Shown: positions 12,701-23,546 of the stretch, piece after piece
How positions within the stretch are numbered: position 1 is the first letter of the stretch
How the letters are laid out: each line of letters starts with the position of its first letter
NCBI GenBank assembly: GCA_963971305.1
Contig: CAXARO010000249.1
Coordinates: forward strand, 1-64,000
Direction of reading: 5' to 3'
Origin: Arcuatula senhousia
Lineage: Eukaryota > Mollusca > Bivalvia > Mytilida > Mytilidae
DNA length: 64,000 nt
Translations under genes and position numbers: made by a program
Notes under the pieces: model-generated
Seen by the model: the letters and a program-made list of their open reading frames with translations, nothing else
Told to the model about the DNA's origin: nothing
Database searches by the model: none

Positions 12701-13740
12701 GGTCATTAGCGTAATGCGCCTATTTTTTGTTGCACTACCTTGCGCAACATGTCAACTTTTAAAAGATACTCGATTTTAACAAATACGACTTATAGTTTTA
12801 TCAGAGAACATCATATTGCCCGTATGGAAATTTTTTTCGAAGCGTCAATTTTATGACGTTTTTCCCGAAAAACAAGTGAAAAACGTGAAAGAAACGTTTT
12901 GGTCTCGCGCTATTATAAGCAACACACGCTCCATTTAAGATGTACTATTTCGCGCATCATGTATTCTATTATAAAATACCCGGTTTTATGCAATACTACT
13001 TATAGTTTTAATCTGGCGCACGGTTCCGCACGAACGGGTGATTTTTTAAGGACGTCAATATTTTGACGTTTTTCTTGAAAAACAAGTGAAAACCATGAAA
13101 GATATCGGGATATATTTTTCGGTCATTAGCGTAATGCGCCTATTTTTGTTGCACTACCTTGCGCAACATGTCAACTTTTAAAAGATACTCGATTTTAACA
13201 AATACGACTTATAGTTTTATCAGAGAACATCATATTGCCCGTATGGAAATTTTTTTCGAAGCGTCAATTTTATGACGTTTTTCCCGAAAAACAAGTGAAA
13301 AACGTGAAAGAAACGTTTTGGTCTCGCGCTATTATAAGCACCACACGCTCCATTTAAGTTGTACTATTTCGCGCATTATGTATTCTATTATAAAATACCC
13401 GGTTTTATGCAATACTACTTATAGTTTTAATCTGGCGCACGGTTCCGCACGAACGGGTGATTTTTTAAGGACGTCAATATTTTGACGTTTTTCTTGAAAA
13501 ACAAGTGAAAACCATGAAAGATATCGGGATATATTTTTCGGTCATTAGCGTAATGCGCCTATTTTTTGTTGCACTACCTTGCGCAACATGTCAACCTTTA
13601 AAAGATACTCGATTTTAACAAATACGACTTATAGTTTTATCAGAAAACATCATATTGCCCGTATGGAAATTTTTTTCGAAGCGTCAATTTTATGACGTTT
13701 TTCCCGAAAAACAAGTGAAAAACGTGAAAGAAACGTTTTG
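6721..13740 (+). repeat. Segmental block, copy 2
   Basis: This is the second copy of the block at 1-5760. The offset is 6,720 bp up to about 8700, then 8,820 bp from about 10800 to 12600, then 7,979 bp to about 13740. Copy 2 therefore has five more monomers between 8401 and 10920 and two fewer between 12181 and 12601 (copy 1 has extra units at 3781 and 4201). The lengths reconcile: 7,020 - 2,100 + 841 = 5,761. Confidence 0.9.
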
Positions 13741-13859
13741 GTCTCGCGCTATTATAAGCACCACACGCTCCATTTAAGTTGTACTATTTCGCGCATCATG
13801 TATTCTATTATAAAATACCCGGTTTTATGCAATACTACTTATAGTTTTAATCTGGCGCA

Positions 13860-14279
13860 CGGTTCCGCACGAACGGGTGATTTTTTAAGGACGTCAATAT
13901 TTTGACGTTTTTCTTGAAAAACAAGTGAAAACCATGAAAGATATCGGGATATATTTTTCGGTCATTAGCGTAATGCGCCTATTTTTTGTTGCACTACCTT
14001 GCGCAACATGTCAACTTTTAAAAGATACTCGATTTTAACAAATACGACTTATAGTTTTATCAGAGAACATCATATTGCCCGTATGGAAATTTTTTCGAAG
14101 CGTCAATTTTATGACGTTTTTTCCCGAAAAACAAGTGAAAAACGTGAAAGAAACGTTTTGGTCTCGCGCTATTATAAGCACCACACGCTCCATTTAAGTT
14201 GTACTATTTCGCGCATCATGTATTCTATTATAAAATACCCGGTTTTATGCAATACTACTTATAGTTTTAATCTGGCGCA
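13860..14279 (+). repeat. Monomer with compensating indels
   Basis: The length is 420 bp, but one T is lost from the run near 14090 and one T is gained in the GACGTTTTT run near 14116. This briefly shifts the frame and yields an artefactual 108-codon reading frame at 13999-14325. No sequence conservation supports coding. Confidence 0.8.
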
Positions 14280-16437
14280 CGGTTCCGCACGAACGGGTGA
14301 TTTTTTAAGGACGTCAATATTTTGACGTTTTTCTTGAAAAACAAGTGAAAACCATGAAAGATATCGGGATATATTTTTCGGTCATTAGCGTAATGCGCCT
14401 ATTTTTTGTTGCACTACCTTGCGCAACATGTCAACTTTTAAAAGATACTCGATTTTAACAAATACGACTTATAGTTTTATCAGAGAACATCATATTGCCC
14501 GTATGGAAATTTTTTTCGAAGCGTCAATTTTATGACGTTTTTCCCGAAAAACAAGTGAAAAACGTGAAAGAAACGTTTTGGTCTCGCGCTATTATAAGCA
14601 CCACACGCTCCATTTAAGTTGTACTATTTCGCGCATCATGTATTCTATTATAAAATACCCGGTTTTATGCAATACTACTTATAGTTTTAATCTGGCGCAC
14701 GGTTCCGCACGAACGGGTGATTTTTTAAGGACGTCAATATTTTGACGTTTTTCTTGAAAAACAAGTGAAAACCATGAAAGATATCGGGATATATTTTTCG
14801 GTCATTAGCGTAATGCGCCTATTTTTTGTTGCACTACCTTGCGCAACATGTCAACTTTTAAAAGATACTCGATTTTAACAAATACGACTTATAGTTTTAT
14901 CAGAGAACATCATATTGCCCGTATGGAAATTTTTTTCGAAGCGTCAATTTTATGACGTTTTTCCCGAAAAACAAGTGAAAAACGTGAAAGAAACGTTTTG
15001 GTCTCGCGCTATTATAAGCACCACACGCTCCATTTAAGTTGTACTATTTCGCGCATCATGTATTCTATTATAAAATACCCGGTTTTATGCAATACTACTT
15101 ATAGTTTTAATCTGGCGCACGGTTCCGCACGAATGGGTGATTTTTTAAGGACGTCAATATTTTGACGTTTTTCTTGAAAAACAAGTGAAAACCATGAAAG
15201 ATATCGGGATACATTTTTCGGTCATTAGCGTAATGCGCCTATTTTTTGTTGCACTACCTTGCGCAACATGTCAACTTTTAAAAGATACTCGATTTTAACA
15301 AATACGACTTATAGTTTTATCAGAGAACATCATATTGCCCGTATGGAAATTTTTTTCGAAGCGTCAATTTTATGACGTTTTTCCCGAAAAACAAGTGAAA
15401 AACGTGAAAGAAACGTTTTGGTCTCGCGCTATTATAAGCACCACACGTTCCATTTAAGTTGTACTATTTCGCGCATCATGTATTCTATTATAAAATACCC
15501 GGTTTTATGCAATACTACTTATAGTTTTAATCTGGCGCAGGGTTCCGCATGAACGGGTGATTTTTTAAGGACGTCAATATTTTGACGTTTTTCTTGAAAA
15601 ACAAGTGAAAACCATGAAAGATATCGGGATATATTTTTCGGTCATTAGCGTAATGCGCCTATTTTTTGTTGCACTACCTTGCGCAACATGTCAACTTTTA
15701 AAAGATACTCGATTTTAACAAATACGACTTATAGTTTTATCAGAGAACATCATATTGCCCGTATGGAAATTTTTTTCGAAGCGTCAATTTTATGACGTTT
15801 TTCCCGAAAAACAAGTGAAAAACGTGAAAGAAACGTTTTGGTCTCGCGCTATTATAAGCACCACACGCTCCATTTAAGTTGTACTATTTCGCACATCATG
15901 TATTCTATTATAAAATACCCGGTTTTATGCAATACTACTTATAGTTTTAATCTGGCGCACGGTTCCGCACGAACGGGTGATTTTTTAAGGACGTCAATAT
16001 TTTGACGTTTTTCTTGAAAAACAAGTGAAAACCATGAAAGATATCGGGATACATTTTTCGGTCATTAGCGTAATGCGCCTATTTTTTGTTGCACTACCTT
16101 GCGCAACATGTCAACTTTTAAAAGATACTCGATTTTAACAAATACGACTTATAGTTTTATCAGAGAACATCATATTGCCCGTATGGAAATTTTTTTCGAA
16201 GCGTCAATTTTATGACGTTTTTCCTGAAAAACAAGTGAAAAACGTGAAAGAAACGTTTTGGTCTCGCGCTATTATAAGCACCACACGCTCCATTTAAGTT
16301 GTACTATTTCGCGCATCATGTATTCTATTATAAAATACCCGGTTTTATGCAATACTACTTATAGTTTTAATCCGGCGCACGGTTCCGCACGAACGGGTGA
16401 TTTTTTAAGGACGTCAATATTTTGACGTTTTTCTTGA

Positions 16438-16440
16438 AAA
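16438..16440. repeat. Target site duplication, left (AAA)
   Basis: The uninterrupted monomer has five A's here (CTTGAAAAACAAG). After insertion four A's lie on each side, a net gain of 3. A 4-bp AAAA duplication into a monomer with only four A's cannot be excluded. Confidence 0.7.
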
Positions 16441-16454
16441 GGTAGTAAAACACA
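16441..16454. repeat. Left terminal inverted repeat
   Basis: GGTAGTAAAACACA pairs with the complement of the element's last 14 bases with one mismatch at position 9. The same motif also starts the right direct repeat at 17873. Confidence 0.88.
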
Positions 16455-17133
16455 CTTCTAGGTAAAACGTCAGAAACGTTCATAGCTTTGCAGCACATAT
16501 GCTTCTACCAATAACTATTCTTAAACTATATTTAACCTTATAAACACTTATCATACATCGTTGAAATCCTTACATTCCATAGATTATCTTCCAGTTAGTT
16601 GTTACTCGCAAAAATAACATCTTTTCATTACAAATCGATAACTCCGACAGCAAATTATACATGAAAAAACACTAAAATTTACACATTTTTACCATAATTC
16701 AAGCCTAGATTAGACTCAAACCTGCACTTAATCCTCTATAGTGCTATACATGCTCTGAAAGTACATAAACTTGGCTGTTTATTAAAAGGAAAAAACCTAT
16801 ACATCGACCGGCTTATTTTTTCAAGAAATGACGTCGCATTTTTTACCTTAAAAACAAGCATCAATAAAAACGTTCAAAAGATCGGTAAAATAAAAATGAC
16901 ACCAAGCCGGAAAAGGAACGCTAAACTTCCGTTTTTTCGAATATTTTTCTATTTTGTCAAAAATATCATCTCTGAAAGATTCCCTATCAGTTGAGCACAC
17001 TTTCGTTACTAAATTATAAGACATTCTTAATTTATAGCTACTTAAATTCGACCTTTGTATTTTACTTTACAAATTCTAGGATGTCACTCTCCGAAACTAA
17101 CTTGTAAACAAAACCGAACTGTGTCTTACTACC
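16441..17133. repeat. Left 693-bp terminal direct repeat
   Basis: It opens GGTAGTAAAACACA and closes TGTGTCTTACTACC, so the repeat is bounded by inverted termini and could itself be a TIR element. It is AT-rich with no long reading frame. It holds four copies of the heptamer GGTAAAA or its complement (16461, 16687, 16841, 16884), resembling the terminal motif. By eye it matches 17873-18565 at every base. Confidence 0.93.
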
Positions 17134-17872
17134 TTAATAGATAAACATTTTTTTATGTATTTAAGTGTTGTGTATATTTCAAAACTTGATTATATTTGGA
17201 ACAAAATTATATTTGGCAATTTCTTTTAGGTCATATATAAGCCAAGTTATGGCCAGTCAAAGTTAGAACCCTATTTTGACTTTTGGCCGTAATTTTGCAA
17301 TATTTTCACAAGTGTATCATATCATGTTGTCTTTTTGTTTCTTAGATGAAAATCAACATTTTAACACAGTTTTGTTATTTATTTATTAAATAATTGACAT
17401 TTACCTTTTAATTGATTATTTTTTAAAGTCCGGGGAGATTTTACCTATCAAATTAACACAGTTTGCAAAGTAAAGACCAAGTATGACACTTTTGAATATC
17501 GTGTTCCTAAGAGACAAAATCGTCACATTTTGCATAAAAATACGGAGTTTTGTCGAAAAAAGTTCAGCAAATAAATAAGTGTCCATACATTAATTTTATT
17601 TCAAAGAGATTTTGTTCATTTGGTCGTTTTTACCTTTAAAAAAACAGAAATGATGTACCTGAAAAGTTGACAAAACGTTACGTAACGTTTTCGCTCGAAA
17701 TTTTCAAAATATGCTGTTTTGGTTGCTATGGCTTTTTTTCCAAGACAACTAATATTTTCCCAAATTTTTTTTAACTAATCTGTTGTATATTTATAGACCT
17801 TTAATTCCATCAATTAACATGGGCATTTAGTTCGCGTTCAATGCTGGTATAGTTGTTGACAATTACGTTAAT
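17134..17872. other. Unique 739-bp core of the element
   Basis: This is AT-rich unique sequence with no recognisable coding region. It begins and ends with TTAAT, so each 693-bp repeat is flanked on its inner side by the same 5 bases. It holds two more TTTTACC heptamers (17439, 17628), a short tandem ATTATATTTGG pair (17189 and 17206) and an imperfect hairpin around 17251-17287 (GGCCAGTCAAA against TTTGACTTTTGGCC). I recognise no family. Confidence 0.8.
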
Positions 17873-18565
17873 GGTAGTAAAACACACTTCTAGGTAAAAC
17901 GTCAGAAACGTTCATAGCTTTGCAGCACATATGCTTCTACCAATAACTATTCTTAAACTATATTTAACCTTATAAACACTTATCATACATCGTTGAAATC
18001 CTTACATTCCATAGATTATCTTCCAGTTAGTTGTTACTCGCAAAAATAACATCTTTTCATTACAAATCGATAACTCCGACAGCAAATTATACATGAAAAA
18101 ACACTAAAATTTACACATTTTTACCATAATTCAAGCCTAGATTAGACTCAAACCTGCACTTAATCCTCTATAGTGCTATACATGCTCTGAAAGTACATAA
18201 ACTTGGCTGTTTATTAAAAGGAAAAAACCTATACATCGACCGGCTTATTTTTTCAAGAAATGACGTCGCATTTTTTACCTTAAAAACAAGCATCAATAAA
18301 AACGTTCAAAAGATCGGTAAAATAAAAATGACACCAAGCCGGAAAAGGAACGCTAAACTTCCGTTTTTTCGAATATTTTTCTATTTTGTCAAAAATATCA
18401 TCTCTGAAAGATTCCCTATCAGTTGAGCACACTTTCGTTACTAAATTATAAGACATTCTTAATTTATAGCTACTTAAATTCGACCTTTGTATTTTACTTT
18501 ACAAATTCTAGGATGTCACTCTCCGAAACTAACTTGTAAACAAAACCGAACTGTGTCTTACTACC
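17873..18565. repeat. Right 693-bp terminal direct repeat
   Basis: The second direct copy of 16441-17133 has equal length and, as read here, no differences. If the two copies were made identical at insertion, as for an LTR pair, their identity means the insertion is recent. Gene conversion or assembly collapse would give the same picture. Confidence 0.93.
18552..18565. repeat. Right terminal inverted repeat
   Basis: TGTGTCTTACTACC is the inverted partner of the left end. The same 14 bases close the left direct repeat at 17120-17133. Confidence 0.88.
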
Positions 18566-18568
18566 AAA
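18566..18568. repeat. Target site duplication, right (AAA)
   Basis: This is the partner of 16438-16440. Satellite sequence continues in register after it as AAAACAAGTG. Confidence 0.7.
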
Positions 18569-21446
18569 ACAAGTGAAAACCATGAAAGATATCGGGATAT
18601 ATTTTTCGGTAATTAGCGTAATGCGCCTATTTTTTGTTGCACTACCTTGGGCAACATGTCAACTTTTAAAAGATACTCGATTTTAACAAATACGACTTAT
18701 AGTTTTATCAGAGAACATCATATTGCCCGTATGGAAATTTTTTTCGAAGCGTCAATTTTATGACGTTTTTCCCGAAAAACAAGTGAAAAACGTGAAAGAA
18801 ACGTTTTGGTCTCGCGCTATTATAAGCACCACACGCTCCATTTAAGTTGTACTATTTCGCGCATCATGTATTCTATTATAAAATACCCGGTTTTATGCAA
18901 TACTACTTATAGTTTTAATCTGGCGCACGGTTCCGCACGAACGGGTGATTTTTTAAGGACGTCAATATTTTGACGTTTTTCTTGAAAAACAAGTGAAAAC
19001 CATGAAAGATATCGGGATATATTTTTCGGTCATTAGCGTAATGCGCCTATTTTTTGTTGCACTACCTTGCGCAACATGTCAACTTTTAAAAGATACTCGA
19101 TTTTAACAAATACGACTTATAGTTTTATCAGAGAACATCATATTGCCCGTATGGAAATTTTTTTCGAAGCGTCAATTTTATGACGTTTTTCCCGAAAAAC
19201 AAGTGAAAAACGTGAAAGAAACGTTTTGGTCTCGCGCTATTATAAGCACCACACGCTCCATTTAAGTTGTACTATTTCGCGCATCATGTATTCTATTATA
19301 AAATACCCGGTTTTATGCAATACTACTTATAGTTTTAATCTGGCGCACGGTTCCGCACGAACGGGTGATTTTTTAAGGACGTCAATATTTTGACGTTTTT
19401 CTTGAAAAACAAGTGAAAACCATGAAAGATATCGGGATATATTTTTCGGTCATTAGCGTAATGCGCCTATTTTTTGTTGCACTACCTTGCGCAACATGTC
19501 AACTTTTAAAAGATACTCGATTTTAACAAATACGACTTATAGTTTTATCAGAGAACATCATATTGCCCGTATGGAAATTTTTTTCGAAGCGTCAATTTTA
19601 TGACGTTTTTCCCGAAAAACAAGTGAAAAACGTGAAAGAAACGTTTTGGTCTCGCGCTATTATAAGCACCACACGCTCCATTTAAGTTGTACTATTTCGC
19701 GCATCATGTATTCTATTATAAAATACCCGGTTTTATGCAATACTACTTATAGTTTTAATCTGGCGCACGGTTCCGCACGAACGGGTGATTTTTTAAGGAC
19801 GTCAATATTTTGACGTTTTTCTTGAAAAACAAGTGAAAACCATGAAAGATATCGGGATATATTTTTCGGTCATTAGCGTAATGCGCCTATTTTTTGTTGC
19901 ACTACCTTGCGCAACATGTCAACTTTTAAAAGATACTCGATTTTAACAATTACGACTTATAGTTTTATCAGAGAACATCATATTGCCCGTATGGAAATTT
20001 TTTTCGAAGCGTCAATTTTATGACGTTTTTCCCGAAAAACAAGTGAAAAACGTGAAAGAAACGTTTTGGTCTCGCGCTATTATAAGCACCACACGCTCCA
20101 TTTAAGTTGTACTATTTCGCGCATCATGTATTCTATTATAAAATACCCGGTTTTATGCAATACTACTTATAGTTTTAATCTGGCGCACGGTTCCGCACGA
20201 ACGGGTGATTTTTTAAGGACGTCAATATTTTGACATTTTTCTTGAAAAACAAGTGAAAACCATGAAAGATATCGGGATATATTTTTCGGTCATTAGCGTA
20301 ATGCGCCTATTTTTTGTTGCACTACCTTGCGCAACATGTCAACTTTTAAAAGATACTCGATTTTAACAAATACGACTTATAGTTTTATCAGAGAACATCA
20401 TATTGCCCGTATGGAAATTTTTTTCGAAGCGTCAATTTTATGACGTTTTTCCCGAAAAACAAGTGAAAAACGTGAAAGAAACGTTTTGGTCTCGCGCTAT
20501 TATAAGCACCACACGCTCAATTTAAGTTGTACTATTTCGCGCATCATGTATTCTATTATAAAATACCCGGTTTTATGCAATACTACTTACAGTTTTAATC
20601 TGGCGCACGGTTCCGCACGAACGGGTGATTTTTTAAGGACGTCAATATTTTGACGTTTTTCTTGAAAAACAAGTGAAAACCATGAAAGATATCGGGATAT
20701 ATTTTTCGGTCATTAGCGTAATGCGCCTATTTTTTGTTGCACTACCTTGCGCAACATGTCAACTTTTAAAAGATACTCGATTTTAACAATTACGACTTAT
20801 AGTTTTATCAGAGAACATCATATTGCCCGTATGGAAATTTTTTTCGAAGCGTCAATTTTATGACGTTTTTCCCGAAAAACAAGTGAAAAACGTGAAAGAA
20901 ACGTTTTGGTCTCGCGCTATTATAAGCACCACACGCTCCCTTTAAGTTGTACTATTTCGCGCATCATGTATTCTATTATAAATACCCGGTTTTATGCAAT
21001 ACTACTTATAGTTTTAATCTGGCGCACGGTTCCGCACGAACGGGTGATTTTTTAAGGACGTCAATATTTTGACGTTTTTCTTGAAAAACAAGTGAAAACC
21101 ATGAAAGATATCGGGATATATTTTTCGGTCATTAGCGTAATGCGCCTATTTTTTGTTGCACTACCTTGCGCAACATGTCAACTTTTAAAAGATACTCGAT
21201 TTTAACAAATACGACTTATAGTTTTATCAGAGAACATCATATTGCCCGTATGGAAATTTTTTTCGAAGCGTCAATTTTATGACGTTTTTCCCGAAAAACA
21301 AGTGAAAAACGTGAAAGAAACGTTTTGGTCTCGCGCTATTATAAGCACCACACGCTCCATTTAAGTTGTACTATTTCGCGCATCATGTATTTTATTATAA
21401 AATACCCGGTTTTATGCAATACTACTTATAGTTTTAACCTGGCGAA

Positions 21447-22286
21447 CGGTTCTGCACGAACGGGTGATTTTTTAAGGACGTCAATATTTTGACGTTTTTC
21501 TTGAAAAACAAGTGAAAACCATGAAAGATATCGGGATATATTTTTCGGTCATTAGCGTAATGCGCCTATTTTTTGTTGCACTACCTTGCGCAACATGTCA
21601 ACTTTTAAAAGATACTCGATTTTAACAAATACGACTTATAGTTTTATCAGAGAACATCATATTGCCCGTATGGAAATTTTTTTCGAAGCGTCAATTTTAT
21701 GACGTTTTTCCCGAAAAACAAGTGAAAAACGTGAAAGAAACGTTTTGGTCTCGCGCTATTATAAGCACCACACGCTCCATTTAAGTTGTACTATTTCGCG
21801 CATCATGTATTCTATTATAAAATACCCGGTTTCATGCAATACAACTTATAGTTTTAATCTGGCGCACGGTTCCGCACGAACGGGTGATTTTTTAAGGACG
21901 TCAATATTTTGACGTTTTTCTTGAAAAACAAGTGAAAACCATGAAAGATATCGGGATATATTTTTCGGTCATTAGCGTAATGCTCCTATTTTTTGTTGCA
22001 CTACCTTGCGCAACATGTCAACTTTTAAAAGATACTCGATTTTAACAAATACGACTTATAGTTTTATCAGAGAACATCATATTGCCCGTATGGAAATTTT
22101 TTTCGAAGCGTCAATTTTATGACGTTTTTCCCGAAAAACAAGTGAAAAACGTGAAAGAAACGTTTTGGTCTCGCGCTATTATAAGCACCACACGCTCCAT
22201 TTAAGTTGTACTATTTCGCGCATCATGTATTTTATTATAAAATACCCGGTTTTATGCAATACTACTTATAGTTTTAATCTGGCGCA
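21447..22286 (+). repeat. Two-monomer haplotype, copy 1
   Basis: Two consecutive monomers share private marks with 22707-23546, 1,260 bp downstream: ACAACTTATA at the end of the first monomer (21841) and ATGCTCC in the second (near 21980). This implies a three-monomer repeat step. Other marks differ (TTTTATTATA at 22229 is only in this copy), so later mutation or conversion has blurred it. Confidence 0.7.
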
Positions 22287-22706
22287 CGGTTCTGCACGAA
22301 CGGGTGATTTTTTAAGGACGTCAATATTTTGACGTTTTTCTTGAAAAACAAGTGAAAACCATGAAAGATATCGGGATATATTTTTCGGTCATTAGCGTAA
22401 TGCGCCTATTTTTTGTTGCACTACCTTGCGCAACATGTCAACTTTTAAAAGATACTCGATTTTAACAAATACGACTTATAGTTTTATCAGAGAACATCAT
22501 ATTGCCCGTATGGAAATTTTTTTCGAAGCGTCAATTTTATGACGTTTTTCCCGAAAAACAAGTGAAAAACGTGAAAGAAACGTTTTGGTCTCGCGCTATT
22601 ATAAGCACCACACGCTCCATTTAAGTTGTACTATTTCGCGCATCATGTATTCTATTATAAAATACCCGGTTTTATGCAATACTACTTATAGTTTTAATCT
22701 GGCGCA

Positions 22707-23546
22707 CGGTTCCGCACGAACGGGTGATTTTTTAAGGACGTCAATATTTTGACGTTTTTCTTGAAAAACAAGTGAAAACCATGAAAGATATCGGGATATA
22801 TTTTTCGGTCATTAGCGTAATGCGCCTATTTTTTGTTGCACTACCTTGCGCAACATGTCAACTTTTAAAAGATACTCGATTTTAACAAATACGACTTATA
22901 GTTTTATCAGAGAACATCATATTGCCCGTATGGAAATTTTTTTCGAAGCGTCAATTTTATTACGTTTTTCCCGAAAAACAAGTGAAAAACGTGAAAGAAA
23001 CGTTTTGGTCTCGCGCTATTATAAGCACCACACGCTCCATTTAAGTTGTACTATTTCGCGCATCATGTATTCTATTATAAAATACCCGGTTTTATGCAAT
23101 ACAACTTATAGTTTTAATCTGGCGCACGGTTCCGCACGAACGGGTGATTTTTTAAGGACGTCAATATTTTGACGTTTTTCTTGAAAAACAAGTGAAAACC
23201 ATGAAAGATATCGGGATATATTTTTCGGTCATTAGCGTAATGCTCCTATTTTTTGTTGCACTACCTTGCGCAACATGTCAACTTTTAAAAGATACTCGAT
23301 TTTAACAATTACGACTTATAGTTTTATCAGAGAACATCATATTGCCCGTATGGAAATTTTTTTCGAAGCGTCAATTTTATGATGTTTTTCCCGAAAAACA
23401 AGTGAAAAACGTGAAAGAAACGTTTTGGTCTCGCGCTATTATAAGCACCACACGCTCCATTTAAGTTGTACTATTTCGCGCATCATGTATTCTATTATAA
23501 AATACCCGGTTTTATGCAATACTACTTATAGTTTTAATCTGGCGCA
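22707..23546 (+). repeat. Two-monomer haplotype, copy 2
   Basis: It repeats the ACAACTTATA (23101) and ATGCTCC (near 23240) marks of 21447-22286. It also carries TTTTATTACG near 22956, a variant that recurs in the monomers starting at 23547, 26067 and 30407 and in the unit following the 28390 junction. Confidence 0.7.

Larger units (their letters stand above)
1..16440 (+). repeat. 420-bp satellite array, left block
   Basis: This is a head-to-tail array of a 420-bp monomer. Monomer starts (CGGTTCCGCA or a near variant) fall at 1, 421, 841 and onward to 16380. There are 39 complete monomers plus the first 61 bp of the one broken by the insertion at 16441. Spacing is 420 bp except at starts 4201 (421), 5042 (419), 5881 (419), 6300 (421) and 13021 (419), all explained by 1-2 bp indels mostly in T or A runs. 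Monomers differ from each other by zero to a few substitutions. No unit is inverted and no foreign sequence lies between units. The whole stretch is non-coding. Confidence 0.99.
16441..18565. mobile_element. Non-autonomous composite/LTR-like element, 2,125 bp
   Basis: This is the only non-satellite sequence in the window. The order is a 693-bp repeat (16441-17133), a 739-bp core (17134-17872) and a second 693-bp repeat in direct orientation (17873-18565). I read the two repeats as identical. The outer ends are 14-bp inverted repeats with one mismatch, and AAA flanks both sides. No reading frame of useful length exists, so it would depend on enzymes supplied elsewhere. An LTR retrotransposon is weakly supported, because the ends are GG...CC rather than TG...CA and no tRNA-type primer site or polypurine tract sits next to the repeats. 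A pair of TIR elements mobilised with the DNA between them fits the ends better. The family is unresolved. The orientation is undetermined. Confidence 0.88.
16380..18927 (+). repeat. Satellite monomer split by insertion
   Basis: The left piece (16380-16440, 61 bp) and right piece (18566-18927, 362 bp) together make 423 bp, 3 bp more than a monomer. The excess equals AAA present on both sides, as expected if a 3-bp target was duplicated. The right piece has two private changes, GGTAATTAGC near 18608 and CCTTGGGC near 18644. Confidence 0.93.

Noticed and set aside
6721..13740. Treating the duplicated block as certain biology
   Set aside because: It is reported as a finding, but near-identical satellite blocks are also typical assembly errors. 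The differing internal monomer counts argue against simple duplication by the assembler yet do not exclude it.
1..16440. CRISPR array
   Set aside because: The repeated unit is 420 bp and contiguous, with no short repeats separated by unique spacers and no cas genes.
17251..17287. Hairpin in the element core as a terminator or ncRNA
   Set aside because: The GGCCAGTCAAA / TTTGACTTTTGGCC pairing is imperfect, and nothing around it supports a transcript.
17129..17880. piggyBac-type TTAA target site
   Set aside because: TTAA occurs inside the flanking TTAAT on the inner sides only. The outer target is an A-run, not TTAA, so piggyBac-style insertion of the whole element is not supported.
16441..18565. 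Standard LTR retrotransposon
   Set aside because: The long identical direct repeats fit, but they end GG...CC, the base after the left repeat starts TTAATAGATAAAC rather than a tRNA-complementary TGG-type site, no polypurine tract precedes the right repeat, and no gag-pol remnant is present. It is kept only as an alternative.
16441..18565. Homology between the element and the satellite (shared TGACGTC-like and AAACGTT words)
   Set aside because: Only short AT-rich or CRE-like words are shared, with no extended alignment or common order.
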